A stretch of 5,645 nucleotides of DNA from DATEZO01 sp035255485 (GTDB taxonomy: Bacteria; Pseudomonadota; Gammaproteobacteria; Burkholderiales; Burkholderiaceae_D), in contig DATEZO010000009.1 in the NCBI GenBank assembly GCA_035255485.1, forward strand, positions 1 through 5,645. Direction: 5' to 3'. Made by a program: the position numbers and the translations under genes. Shown here in pieces: positions 1-5,645 of this stretch; position 1 is the first letter of the stretch, and each line of letters opens with the position of its first letter. The notes below the pieces were generated by a model, which saw only the letters and a program-made list of their open reading frames with translations, did not search any database and was not told the DNA's origin.

Positions 1-906
1 AAACTGGATTTCCTGCTGGCGGTGGGCGGCGGATCCGTGATTGACGGCGCCAAGTTCATCGCGGCGGCGGTCGGGTTTGACGGCGATCCGTGGCAGATTC
101 TGGAAAATCACGGTCGCAATATTACCGGCGCATTGCCATTCGGCGCGATCCTGACGCTACCGGCGACCGGCTCCGAAATGAATAACGGCTCGGTGGTCAC
201 GCGCAAGTCGCTGAAGGCGAAGATGGCTTTTTCCAGCCGCCATGTCTTTCCGCAATTCGCCATTCTCGATCCATCGACGACGTTTACCCTGCCGGTGCGC
301 CAGATCGGCAATGGTGTAGTCGATGCATTTGCGCACATCATGGAGCAATACATGACCTATCCGGTCAATGCGCCGATACAGGACCGTTTTGCGGAATCCC
401 TGCTGCTGACCCTGATCGAGGAAGGCCCGAAAGCGCTTGCCGCACCGGACGACTACGAGGTGCGCGCCAACCTCATGTGGTGCGCGACGCTGGCGCTGAA
501 CGGACTGATCGGCGCCGGTGTACCGCAGGACTGGGCAACCCATATGGTGGGGCATGAATTGACTGCACTGTACGGTCTCGACCATGCGCAAACGCTGGCG
601 ATCGTGCTGCCCGGCATGCTACGCGTGCGCAAGGAATCCAAACGCGCAAAACTGCTGCAGTATGCGGAGCGCATATGGAACCTGCGCGACGGCGATGAAG
701 ACAACCGCATCGATGCCGCGATCCGGCGGACCCAGGATTTCTTTGAACGAATGGGCGTCAAGACGCGCCTCTGCGACTACGGGCTGGACGCCGCGAGCAT
801 CGAACCGGTGCTGCAGCAACTGGCATCGCATCACATGGTGACGCTGGGCGAACACCACGACGTCACGCTGGATATCAGCCGGCGCGTGCTGGAGCTGAGC
901 GTTTGA
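1..906 (+). CDS. yqhD: YqhD-type NADPH-dependent alcohol/aldehyde dehydrogenase (5' end missing)
   Basis: Cytoplasmic reductase of the iron-containing (group III) alcohol dehydrogenase family. YqhD enzymes reduce short-chain and reactive aldehydes to alcohols with NADPH. The reading frame is open from base 1 and ends at TGA 904-906, giving 301 residues. Aligned from memory with the 387-residue E. coli YqhD, window residue 1 corresponds to about residue 87, so most of the N-terminal cofactor domain lies off the left edge. Visible landmarks are the nucleotide-binding GGGS at residues 9-12 with D15, the LPATGSE stretch near residues 53-59, and four metal ligands matching E. coli D194, H198, H267 and H281: D108, H112, H181 (in DWATH) and H195 (in GLDHAQ). 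All ligands are intact and the C-terminus is full length, so the gene looks functional. The internal GTG at 22-24 is not a credible start because conserved sequence continues before it. It converges with ispF. Family assignment is firm; substrate is unknown. Confidence 0.93.
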   Translation, partial: KLDFLLAVGGGSVIDGAKFIAAAVGFDGDPWQILENHGRNITGALPFGAILTLPATGSEMNNGSVVTRKSLKAKMAFSSRHVFPQFAILDPSTTFTLPVRQIGNGVVDAFAHIMEQYMTYPVNAPIQDRFAESLLLTLIEEGPKALAAPDDYEVRANLMWCATLALNGLIGAGVPQDWATHMVGHELTALYGLDHAQTLAIVLPGMLRVRKESKRAKLLQYAERIWNLRDGDEDNRIDAAIRRTQDFFERMGVKTRLCDYGLDAASIEPVLQQLASHHMVTLGEHHDVTLDISRRVLELSV

Positions 907-1398
907 TCATCCGATCCGGTAGAGCAATGCCGCCGCTTGCGCGGCGATGCCTTCTGCGCGGCCGAGAAACCCCAGCTTCTCGTTGGTTTTTGCCTTGATA
1001 TTCACGCATCCGGCATCGACACCGAGATCGGCGGCGATGTTCGCCGTCATGGCCTGGACATGGGGTGCCATTTTCGGTGCCTGCGCAATGATCGTCGCAT
1101 CTACATTACCGACCGCATAACCGGCGGCGGCAGCCCGCGCTGTTGCCTCTCTTAGCAGCATCCGCGAATCGGCCCCGGCAAACCGTGCATCGGTATCGGG
1201 GAAATGATGGCCGATATCGCCCAACCCCGCAGCACCGATGATGGCATCGGTGATTGCGTGCAGCAGCACATCGGCATCCGAATGACCCAGCAGCCCCGCC
1301 GCATGCGGAATCACCACGCCGCCGATGATGAGCTGGCGTCCGGGCGTCAGCGCGTGGCAATCATAGCCCTGTCCGATCCGGAACGGCGCAAGAGTCAT
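907..1398 (-). CDS. ispF: 2-C-methyl-D-erythritol 2,4-cyclodiphosphate synthase
   Basis: Cytoplasmic MEP-pathway enzyme that converts CDP-methylerythritol 2-phosphate to methylerythritol 2,4-cyclodiphosphate and CMP; family members are trimers with a divalent metal at the subunit interface. The 163-residue protein is full length (E. coli about 159). Metal ligands D13, H15 and H47 correspond to E. coli D8, H10 and H42. The family block GLLGHSDAD spans residues 35-43 (H39 equals E. coli H34), LGDIG with D61 follows, and FPDTD is at 66-70. The cytidine-binding segment KTNEKLGFLGR at 137-147 holds T138 and E140 (E. coli T133 and E135). The first ligand pair reads D-C-H where E. coli has D-V-H. 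The ATG at 1396-1398 overlaps the ispD stop as ATGA and has a strong Shine-Dalgarno inside ispD, so translational coupling is likely. Its TGA (complement of 907-909) abuts the stop of the converging dehydrogenase gene. Confidence 0.97.
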   Translation of the reverse strand: MTLAPFRIGQGYDCHALTPGRQLIIGGVVIPHAAGLLGHSDADVLLHAITDAIIGAAGLGDIGHHFPDTDARFAGADSRMLLREATARAAAAGYAVGNVDATIIAQAPKMAPHVQAMTANIAADLGVDAGCVNIKAKTNEKLGFLGRAEGIAAQAAALLYRIG

Positions 1399-2090
1399 GT
1401 CGATCCTTTCAAATACAGTTCTGCGATGGGCAGGTCATGCGACAACGTCACCTTGAAATTGCGCGGGCTGCCCTCGACCAGTTTCGGCCTCAGTCCCAGC
1501 GCCTCGACCGCACTTGCCTCGTCGGTGGCGTCGGTTGCCTGCTCCAGCGCCCGGTGCAACAGTGCGTAACGGAACATCTGCGGTGTTTGTGCTGCCCACA
1601 GCCCGTCGCGCGGTACGGTCGCCAGCACGCGCTGGTCCGCATCGGCGCTTTTCAGCGTATCGACCACTGGCAGCGCCAGCAAACCGCCGACCGCGTCGTT
1701 TTGCACCGCATGCACCAGTTTTTCAATCAGGCTGCCAGTCAATCCGGGGCGCGCCGCATCATGCACCAGTACCCAGTCATCATCCTCGACCTGGGTGCGC
1801 ATGGCCAGCAGGCCATTGAGCACCGATTGCCGTCGGGTTGCGCCGCCGTTGTACAACACGGTGATGCGCTCGGCCAGATGCGGCGAGTGCAACAAGGCAT
1901 CCCGGACATAACCGTCCTGCGCACTGACCACGACAAAGGTATGGAGGATCGTCTTCGATTCCGCAAACGTGTCCAGTGCGTGCAGCAGCATCAGCTTGCC
2001 TGCAACAGGAAGATATTGCTTCGGGCAGTCCGCGCCTATCCTGGCGCCAACGCCAGCGGCCGGAATCAAGGCAAAATAACGTGATGGCAT
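1395..2090 (-). CDS. ispD: 2-C-methyl-D-erythritol 4-phosphate cytidylyltransferase
   Basis: Cytoplasmic MEP-pathway enzyme joining CTP and methylerythritol 4-phosphate to give CDP-methylerythritol and pyrophosphate. From the chosen start it is 231 residues (E. coli 236), a single GT-A-like nucleotidyltransferase domain. The N-terminal CTP loop, residues 11-26 (AAGVGAR then PKQY), carries R17 and K24, matching E. coli R20 and K27. VHDAARP is at 109-115. PVVDTLK near 141-147 gives T145. PRDGLW, then AQTPQ, at 160-171 gives R161 (E. coli R157). NFKVT at 211-215 gives K213. All catalytic residues are present. The start is uncertain: ATG at 2088-2090 begins MPSRYFALIPAAG, the usual family N-terminus; ATG at 2091-2093 adds one residue; TTG at 2103-2105 adds five and has a purine run (AAGAAAA) five bases upstream. 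Neither ATG has a clear Shine-Dalgarno. An in-frame TAA (complement of 2121-2123) bars anything longer. It is the first gene of the ispD-ispF operon and is divergent from mfd. Confidence 0.96.
   Translation of the reverse strand: MPSRYFALIPAAGVGARIGADCPKQYLPVAGKLMLLHALDTFAESKTILHTFVVVSAQDGYVRDALLHSPHLAERITVLYNGGATRRQSVLNGLLAMRTQVEDDDWVLVHDAARPGLTGSLIEKLVHAVQNDAVGGLLALPVVDTLKSADADQRVLATVPRDGLWAAQTPQMFRYALLHRALEQATDATDEASAVEALGLRPKLVEGSPRNFKVTLSHDLPIAELYLKGST
1404..1409 (-). promoter_or_regulatory. Shine-Dalgarno of ispF inside ispD
   Basis: On the minus strand the sequence reads AAAGGA, then five bases (TCGAC), then the ispF ATG. This near-ideal ribosome binding site lies in the last codons of ispD. 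It supports the ispF start at 1398 and re-initiation or coupled translation across the ATGA overlap. Confidence 0.8.
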
Positions 2091-2207
2091 CATGTGAAGC
2101 TGCAATAAGGTTTTCTTGAATTATGTAGCGCCATGGATTGGGCTTGCCGGTAATGGTCAACAAATTCATGGTGATTCCGACAGAAATCCGGATCACCACG
2201 TTCTTGC

Positions 2208-2226
2208 CGTTGCAGTAACTGCCACG
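2208..2226. promoter_or_regulatory. Operator-like 19-bp dyad
   Basis: CGTTGCAGTAACTGCCACG is symmetric about A2217: eight of nine base pairs match, with only T2211/C2223 failing. The one-base centre rules out a simple RNA hairpin at full length, so a binding site for a dimeric DNA-binding protein is the more natural reading. It lies in the ispD leader, about 120 bases upstream of ispD and about 120 bases from the shared -10. No known operator is recognised. Confidence 0.3.
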
Positions 2227-2344
2227 TATTTCCCGAAATTGCACCAGGAGAACGGCATTACCATTTTCCGGCTGTCGGAAGGATGATACCTCAGCAGGAC
2301 GCGAGCGGAACCAATGCTCACAACAGCCGGGCCGGAAGGCTTCG

Positions 2345-2373
2345 TTTATAATCTGGGATATTTTCGTCTTCAA
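2345..2373 (-). promoter_or_regulatory. Putative sigma-70 promoter for ispD-ispF
   Basis: Reading the minus strand, the -35 box TTGAAG (complement of 2368-2373, 4 of 6 matches to TTGACA) is followed by exactly 17 bases and then the -10 box TATAAA (complement of 2345-2350, 5 of 6). Transcription would begin near 2338 and give an ispD leader of roughly 245 nucleotides. I saw no better-spaced promoter closer to ispD. This is a consensus-match inference only. Confidence 0.5.
2347..2352 (+). promoter_or_regulatory. Putative -10 box for mfd (TATAAT)
   Basis: A perfect TATAAT on the plus strand, about 80 bases before the mfd ATG, would start transcription near 2359 and give a leader of about 70 nucleotides. 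No good -35 box lies at 16-18 bp spacing (bases around 2323-2330 read ACAGCCGG), and there is no TGn extended -10. The promoter may therefore be weak or activator-dependent. It overlaps the opposing TATAAA by four bases. Confidence 0.42.
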
Positions 2374-2403
2374 GCAGCGCCCAGGCGGCCTGTTTTGATC
2401 AAC

Positions 2404-2437
2404 ATGACATTTTTTAATGTCGTTGCCTGATGTCATT
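2404..2437 (+). promoter_or_regulatory. Alternative hairpins at the mfd translation start
   Basis: The segment 2404-2411 (ATGACATT) can pair with 2416-2423 (AATGTCGT): 8 bp including one G-U wobble, with loop TTTT. Alternatively ATGACAT at 2404-2410 can pair perfectly with ATGTCAT at 2430-2436, which contains the mfd AUG, leaving a 19-base loop. The two pairings exclude each other. The bases just before the AUG (GTTGCCTG) lack a Shine-Dalgarno. The stems are short and AU-rich, so their stability in vivo is unproven. Confidence 0.25.
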
Positions 2438-5400
2438 CGATCTCAAAACATCCTTTCCCAAACCCGGCAACCGATTCGCACTGCCCGCCTTGCACGGTTC
2501 GGCGGATGCGTATCTGCTGGCGCAAGCTGCAGCCGCGCTGAAGTCGCAGCGGCGCATGCTGGCGGTGATTGTCGCCAATGCGACCGATGCGCAGCGGCTG
2601 CGATCCGAGATCACCTGGTTCGGTGGCAAGGAAACAACGGCGTTGCGCTGCCATGTGCTGCCCGATTGGGAAACCCTGCCTTACGATGCGTTCTCGCCGC
2701 ATCAGGATCTGGTGTCCGAGCGCCTCGCCACGCTGTACGAAGTCCGGAACGGCCAGTGCGACGTCCTGATCGTACCGGCCACCACCGCGCTGTTGCGCAT
2801 GGCACCGCCCTCCTTCCTTGCCGCCTACACGTTTTTTTTCAAGCAGGGCGAAACGCTGGATGAAGCGCGCCTGAAATCCCAGCTCACGCTGGCTGGCTAT
2901 ACCCATGTGTCGCAGGTAATGACACCGGGCGAATATTCGGTGCGCGGCGGCCTGATCGACCTGTTTCCGATGGGATCGACGCTGCCCTACCGGATCGATC
3001 TGTTTGGCGATGTCATCGAAACGATTCGCACCTTCGATGCCGATACGCAGCGTTCGCTGTATCCGGTCAGGGAAGTGCGCATGCTGCCGGGGCGTGAATT
3101 CCCGATGGATGAAGCGGCACGCACCACATTTCGCAGCCGCTGGCGCGAAGTGTTCGAGGGCGATCCGTCCAGATCGGCGATCTACAAGGACATCGGCCAC
3201 GGCATCGCCGCCGCCGGCATCGAATATTACCTGCCGCTGTTTTTTGAAGAAACGGCGACGCTGTTCCAGTACCTGCCGCAAGACGCCATGCTGGCTCTGG
3301 TAGGCGATATTGAAGACGCGATCAAGCGCTTCTGGGGCGATACGCAATCGCGCTACCGATTCCTGAAGGCGGACCGCGAGCGTCCGCTGCTTGCACCGGA
3401 GGCGCTGTTTCTGAAGGACGAGGACTTTTTCACGCTCGCCAAGCCGCTCGGTCGCTGGGCGATCCGGCACGGCGGCGAAGCCTCCGAATTATCCGCACCG
3501 CTGCCCGATATCGCGGTCAATCGCCGCATGGAAGATCCGCTTGTCAACCTGCGCTCCTATCTGCTGCAGACGGACAAGCGCGTGCTGATCTGCGCCGAAT
3601 CCGGCGGCCGGCGCGAAACGCTACAGCAATATTTCAGCGAATACGATCTGACGGTTGCGTTGTGCGACGGCTTTGCGGATTTCGATACCGCATCGGCGAA
3701 AGTGATGCTGGGCGTGGCGCCATTGCATGCCGGTTTTGCGCTGGATGCGGGCTTCGGCAATCTCGCCTTCATTACTGAAACCGAGCTGTATGCCGGATCG
3801 GGCCGGCGCGCCGGCCGGAAAAAACAGGAAGGCGCGACCCAGGTCGAATCGATGGTGCGCGACCTGTCCGAGCTCAAGATCGGCGACCCGGTAGTGCATG
3901 TCAACCACGGCATCGGTCGCTACATGGGCCTGGTCGGCATGGACCTGGGCGAAGGCGAAACCGAATTCCTGCACCTGGAATACGCGAAAGAAACCAAACT
4001 GTATGTGCCGGTATCGCAGTTGCACGTGATTTCGCGCTACTCCGGCGCATCGCCCGACGATGCGCCGCTGCATGCGCTCGGCTCCGGCCAGTGGGAAAAG
4101 GCCAAGCGCCGCGCCGCGCAGCAGATCCGCGATACCGCTGCCGAATTGCTCAACCTCTACGCGCGTCGCGCGCTGCGCCAGGGCCATTCCTTCCAGTATT
4201 CGGCGCACGACTACGAGGCATTCGCCGACAGCTTCGGCTTTGAAGAAACGCCGGATCAGGCTGCCGCCATCGGCGCAGTGATCGGCGACATGACCGGCGG
4301 CAAACCGATGGACCGGCTGATTTGCGGCGACGTCGGCTTCGGCAAGACCGAAGTCGCGCTGCGTGCCGCTTTCGTCGCGGTCATGGGCGGCAAGCAGGTC
4401 GCCATCCTTGCGCCGACCACGCTGCTGGCGGAGCAGCACGCGCAGACATTCACCGACCGCTTTGCCGACTGGCCGGTGAGGATTGCAGAACTGTCCCGCT
4501 TCCGTTCCGGCAAGGAAATCACGCAGGCCATCAAGGGCATGGCCGACGGCACGCTCGACATCGTGATCGGCACCCACAAGCTGCTGTCGACCGATGTCAA
4601 ATTCTCGCGGCTTGGCCTGGTCATCATCGACGAGGAACACCGTTTCGGCGTGCGGCAGAAGGAAACGCTGAAAGCCTTGCGCGCCGAAGTCGATGTGCTG
4701 ACGCTGACCGCCACGCCGATTCCGCGCACGCTCGGCATGGCGCTGGAAGGCTTGCGCGATTTTTCGATCATTGCCACCGCGCCGCAAAAGCGCCTGGCAA
4801 TCAAGACATTCGTGCGCAGCGAAGGCGAATCGGTAATCCGCGAGGCCTGCCTGCGCGAACTGAAGCGCGGCGGCCAGGTGTATTTCCTGCACAATGAAGT
4901 CGATACCATCGAAAACCGCAAGGCGATGCTGGAAGAATTGCTGCCGGAGGCGCGCATCGCGGTGGCGCACGGACAGATGCACGAGCGCGACCTGGAAAAG
5001 GTCATGCGCGATTTCGTGGCGCAGCGCTTCAATATCCTGCTGTGCACCACCATCATCGAAACCGGTATCGACGTGCCGACCGCCAATACCATCATCATGC
5101 ATCGTGCCGACAAATTCGGCCTGGCGCAGCTGCACCAGCTGCGCGGCCGCGTCGGCCGTTCGCATCACCAGGCCTATGCCTACCTGCTGGTGCACGATGC
5201 GCATAACCTCTCCAAGCTGGCGCAACGCAGGCTGGATGCGATCCAGCAGATGGAGGAACTGGGCAGCGGCTTTTATCTGGCGATGCACGATCTCGAAATC
5301 CGCGGTGCAGGCGAGGTGCTGGGCGAAAACCAATCCGGCGAAATGCATGAAATCGGCTTCCAGCTCTATTCCGACATGTTGAATGAAGCGGTGCGTTCCC

Positions 5401-5645
5401 TGAAGAACGGCAAGGAACCGGACCTGGCCGCGCCGCTCGCCACCACGACCGAAATCAACCTGCATGCCCCGGCCCTGCTGCCACAGGATTATTGCGGCGA
5501 TGTGCATGAGCGCTTGTCGCTGTACAAGCGTCTCGCCAACTGCGAGATGCAGGATGCGATCGACGGCTTGCAGGAGGAAATGATCGATCGCTTCGGCAAA
5601 ATGCCTGATGCGGCGAAGACGCTGATCGAGACGCATCGCCTGCGC
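2430..5645 (+). CDS. mfd: Transcription-repair coupling factor Mfd (3' end missing)
   Basis: ATP-driven DNA translocase that removes RNA polymerase stalled at lesions and recruits UvrA for nucleotide excision repair. 1072 codons are in frame to the window edge; compared with the 1148-residue E. coli protein about 80 residues are missing. Order of domains: UvrB-like module (about 1-330) with DWETLPYD at 79-86 and UvrA-contact residues R172, R188 and F192, equivalent to E. coli R165, R181 and F185; domain 3 and a basic linker (about 345-470); RNA-polymerase-interaction domain (about 478-550) with HVNHGIGRY; RecG-like translocase with Walker A GDVGFGKT 633-640 (K639), DEEH 734-737, TLTATPIPRT 758-767 and motif VI QLRGRVGR 903-910; TRG motif with R934, R958 and Q968, equal to E. 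coli R929, R953 and Q963; then the start of autoinhibitory domain 7 (after about 1000). All key residues are intact. ATG 2430 is chosen because MSFDLK is the expected family start and an in-frame TAA at 2415-2417 blocks extension. No clear Shine-Dalgarno is seen. Confidence 0.97.
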   Translation, partial: MSFDLKTSFPKPGNRFALPALHGSADAYLLAQAAAALKSQRRMLAVIVANATDAQRLRSEITWFGGKETTALRCHVLPDWETLPYDAFSPHQDLVSERLATLYEVRNGQCDVLIVPATTALLRMAPPSFLAAYTFFFKQGETLDEARLKSQLTLAGYTHVSQVMTPGEYSVRGGLIDLFPMGSTLPYRIDLFGDVIETIRTFDADTQRSLYPVREVRMLPGREFPMDEAARTTFRSRWREVFEGDPSRSAIYKDIGHGIAAAGIEYYLPLFFEETATLFQYLPQDAMLALVGDIEDAIKRFWGDTQSRYRFLKADRERPLLAPEALFLKDEDFFTLAKPLGRWAIRHGGEASELSAPLPDIAVNRRMEDPLVNLRSYLLQTDKRVLICAESGGRRETLQQYFSEYDLTVALCDGFADFDTASAKVMLGVAPLHAGFALDAGFGNLAFITETELYAGSGRRAGRKKQEGATQVESMVRDLSELKIGDPVVHVNHGIGRYMGLVGMDLGEGETEFLHLEYAKETKLYVPVSQLHVISRYSGASPDDAPLHALGSGQWEKAKRRAAQQIRDTAAELLNLYARRALRQGHSFQYSAHDYEAFADSFGFEETPDQAAAIGAVIGDMTGGKPMDRLICGDVGFGKTEVALRAAFVAVMGGKQVAILAPTTLLAEQHAQTFTDRFADWPVRIAELSRFRSGKEITQAIKGMADGTLDIVIGTHKLLSTDVKFSRLGLVIIDEEHRFGVRQKETLKALRAEVDVLTLTATPIPRTLGMALEGLRDFSIIATAPQKRLAIKTFVRSEGESVIREACLRELKRGGQVYFLHNEVDTIENRKAMLEELLPEARIAVAHGQMHERDLEKVMRDFVAQRFNILLCTTIIETGIDVPTANTIIMHRADKFGLAQLHQLRGRVGRSHHQAYAYLLVHDAHNLSKLAQRRLDAIQQMEELGSGFYLAMHDLEIRGAGEVLGENQSGEMHEIGFQLYSDMLNEAVRSLKNGKEPDLAAPLATTTEINLHAPALLPQDYCGDVHERLSLYKRLANCEMQDAIDGLQEEMIDRFGKMPDAAKTLIETHRLR
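3801..3816. repeat. Perfect 16-bp GC palindrome within mfd
   Basis: GGCCGGCGCGCCGGCC is fully self-complementary and lies in codons 458-463 (G-R-R-A-G-R) of mfd. These codons encode the basic linker just before the RNA-polymerase-interaction domain. Being all G and C, it could arise simply from GC-rich Arg/Gly/Ala codons. No function is assigned. Confidence 0.85.

Larger units (their letters stand above)
2091..2429. other. ispD-mfd divergent intergenic region
   Basis: About 340 bases between the ispD and mfd starts, visibly less GC-rich than the flanking genes. It contains overlapping divergent -10 elements (2345-2352), a 19-bp near-perfect dyad (2208-2226), a weaker dyad at 2170-2197, a 5-bp inverted repeat TTCCG/CGGAA at 2266-2280, and hairpin-forming sequence next to the mfd start (2404-2437). 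No recognisable protein-coding gene, tRNA or known riboswitch is seen. One short plus-strand frame (2116-2286, TTG start) is a weak candidate only. The distance from the putative ispD promoter to ispD (about 250 bases) is long for a simple leader. Confidence 0.7.

Noticed and set aside
931..946. Hairpin CGCCGC-TTGC-GCGGCG near the dehydrogenase/ispF junction, considered as a terminator
   Set aside because: It lies inside the ispF coding end, where it encodes Ala-rich residues about 151-156. It has only six pairs and no T-tract follows on either strand.
2155..2160. TTGACC on the minus strand as a -35 box with CATAAT downstream near ispD
   Set aside because: The spacing between the two elements is 29 bases, far from the 16-18 needed. 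No -10 match occurs at the proper distance.
2382..2396. CAGG-CGG-CCTG followed by TTTT in the mfd leader, considered as an attenuator
   Set aside because: The stem is only four base pairs with a three-base loop and the T-run is four bases. That is too weak for an intrinsic terminator.
1780..2436. A 218-codon minus-strand frame spanning the intergenic region and the 5' half of ispD in another frame
   Set aside because: Its second half is an out-of-frame reading of ispD and the first half shows no recognisable domain. No convincing start signal was seen.
3621..5636. A 671-codon open frame antisense to mfd on the minus strand, plus another at 2433-3470
   Set aside because: They lie opposite a fully conserved Mfd frame, have low-complexity Gln/His/Arg/Ala-rich composition and match no family I know. 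GC-rich codon bias in mfd readily produces stop-free antisense frames.
1..5645. Search for an undescribed multi-gene system, mobile element, CRISPR or phage signature
   Set aside because: All coding space is explained by four conserved housekeeping-type genes. No repeats in array form, integrase, transposase or defence-like domain is visible.

Overview
The window is a stretch of core chromosome from a high-GC proteobacterium. The gene content, the divergent mfd / ispD-ispF arrangement and the protein wording point to the Betaproteobacteria, order Burkholderiales. An Oxalobacteraceae-like genus (Herminiimonas or Herbaspirillum type) is my best guess, from memory of homologues only. No mobile element, CRISPR array, tRNA or rRNA gene is visible, and the codon character is uniform across the four genes.

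Layout. Bases 1-906 (+) hold the last 301 residues of a YqhD-type, NADPH-dependent, iron-containing-family alcohol/aldehyde dehydrogenase whose start lies left of the window. It converges with ispF (907-1398, -), and the two stop codons abut with no base between them. ispF and ispD (1395-2090, -) overlap by 4 bases (ATGA) and form a two-gene operon for two non-consecutive steps of the MEP isoprenoid pathway. IspD makes CDP-methylerythritol and IspF makes the cyclic diphosphate. The kinase IspE, which acts between them, is not in the window. A non-coding stretch of about 340 bases (2091-2429) separates ispD from the divergent gene mfd (2430-5645, +). mfd encodes the transcription-repair coupling factor; 1072 codons are present and the C-terminus runs off the right edge.

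How the parts relate. IspD and IspF work in one pathway and are probably translationally coupled. Mfd (DNA repair and RNA polymerase rescue) and the aldehyde reductase have no evident functional link to them. The most interesting sequence is the ispD-mfd intergenic region. A TATAAT for mfd and a TATAAA for ispD overlap on a TTATAA core, and the ispD side also has a -35 box at exactly 17 bp. The region further holds a 19-bp near-perfect dyad, a second weaker dyad, and two mutually exclusive hairpins at the mfd start, one of which contains the AUG.

I found no evidence of a new multi-gene system. The long open frames antisense to mfd and ispD look like codon-bias shadows.
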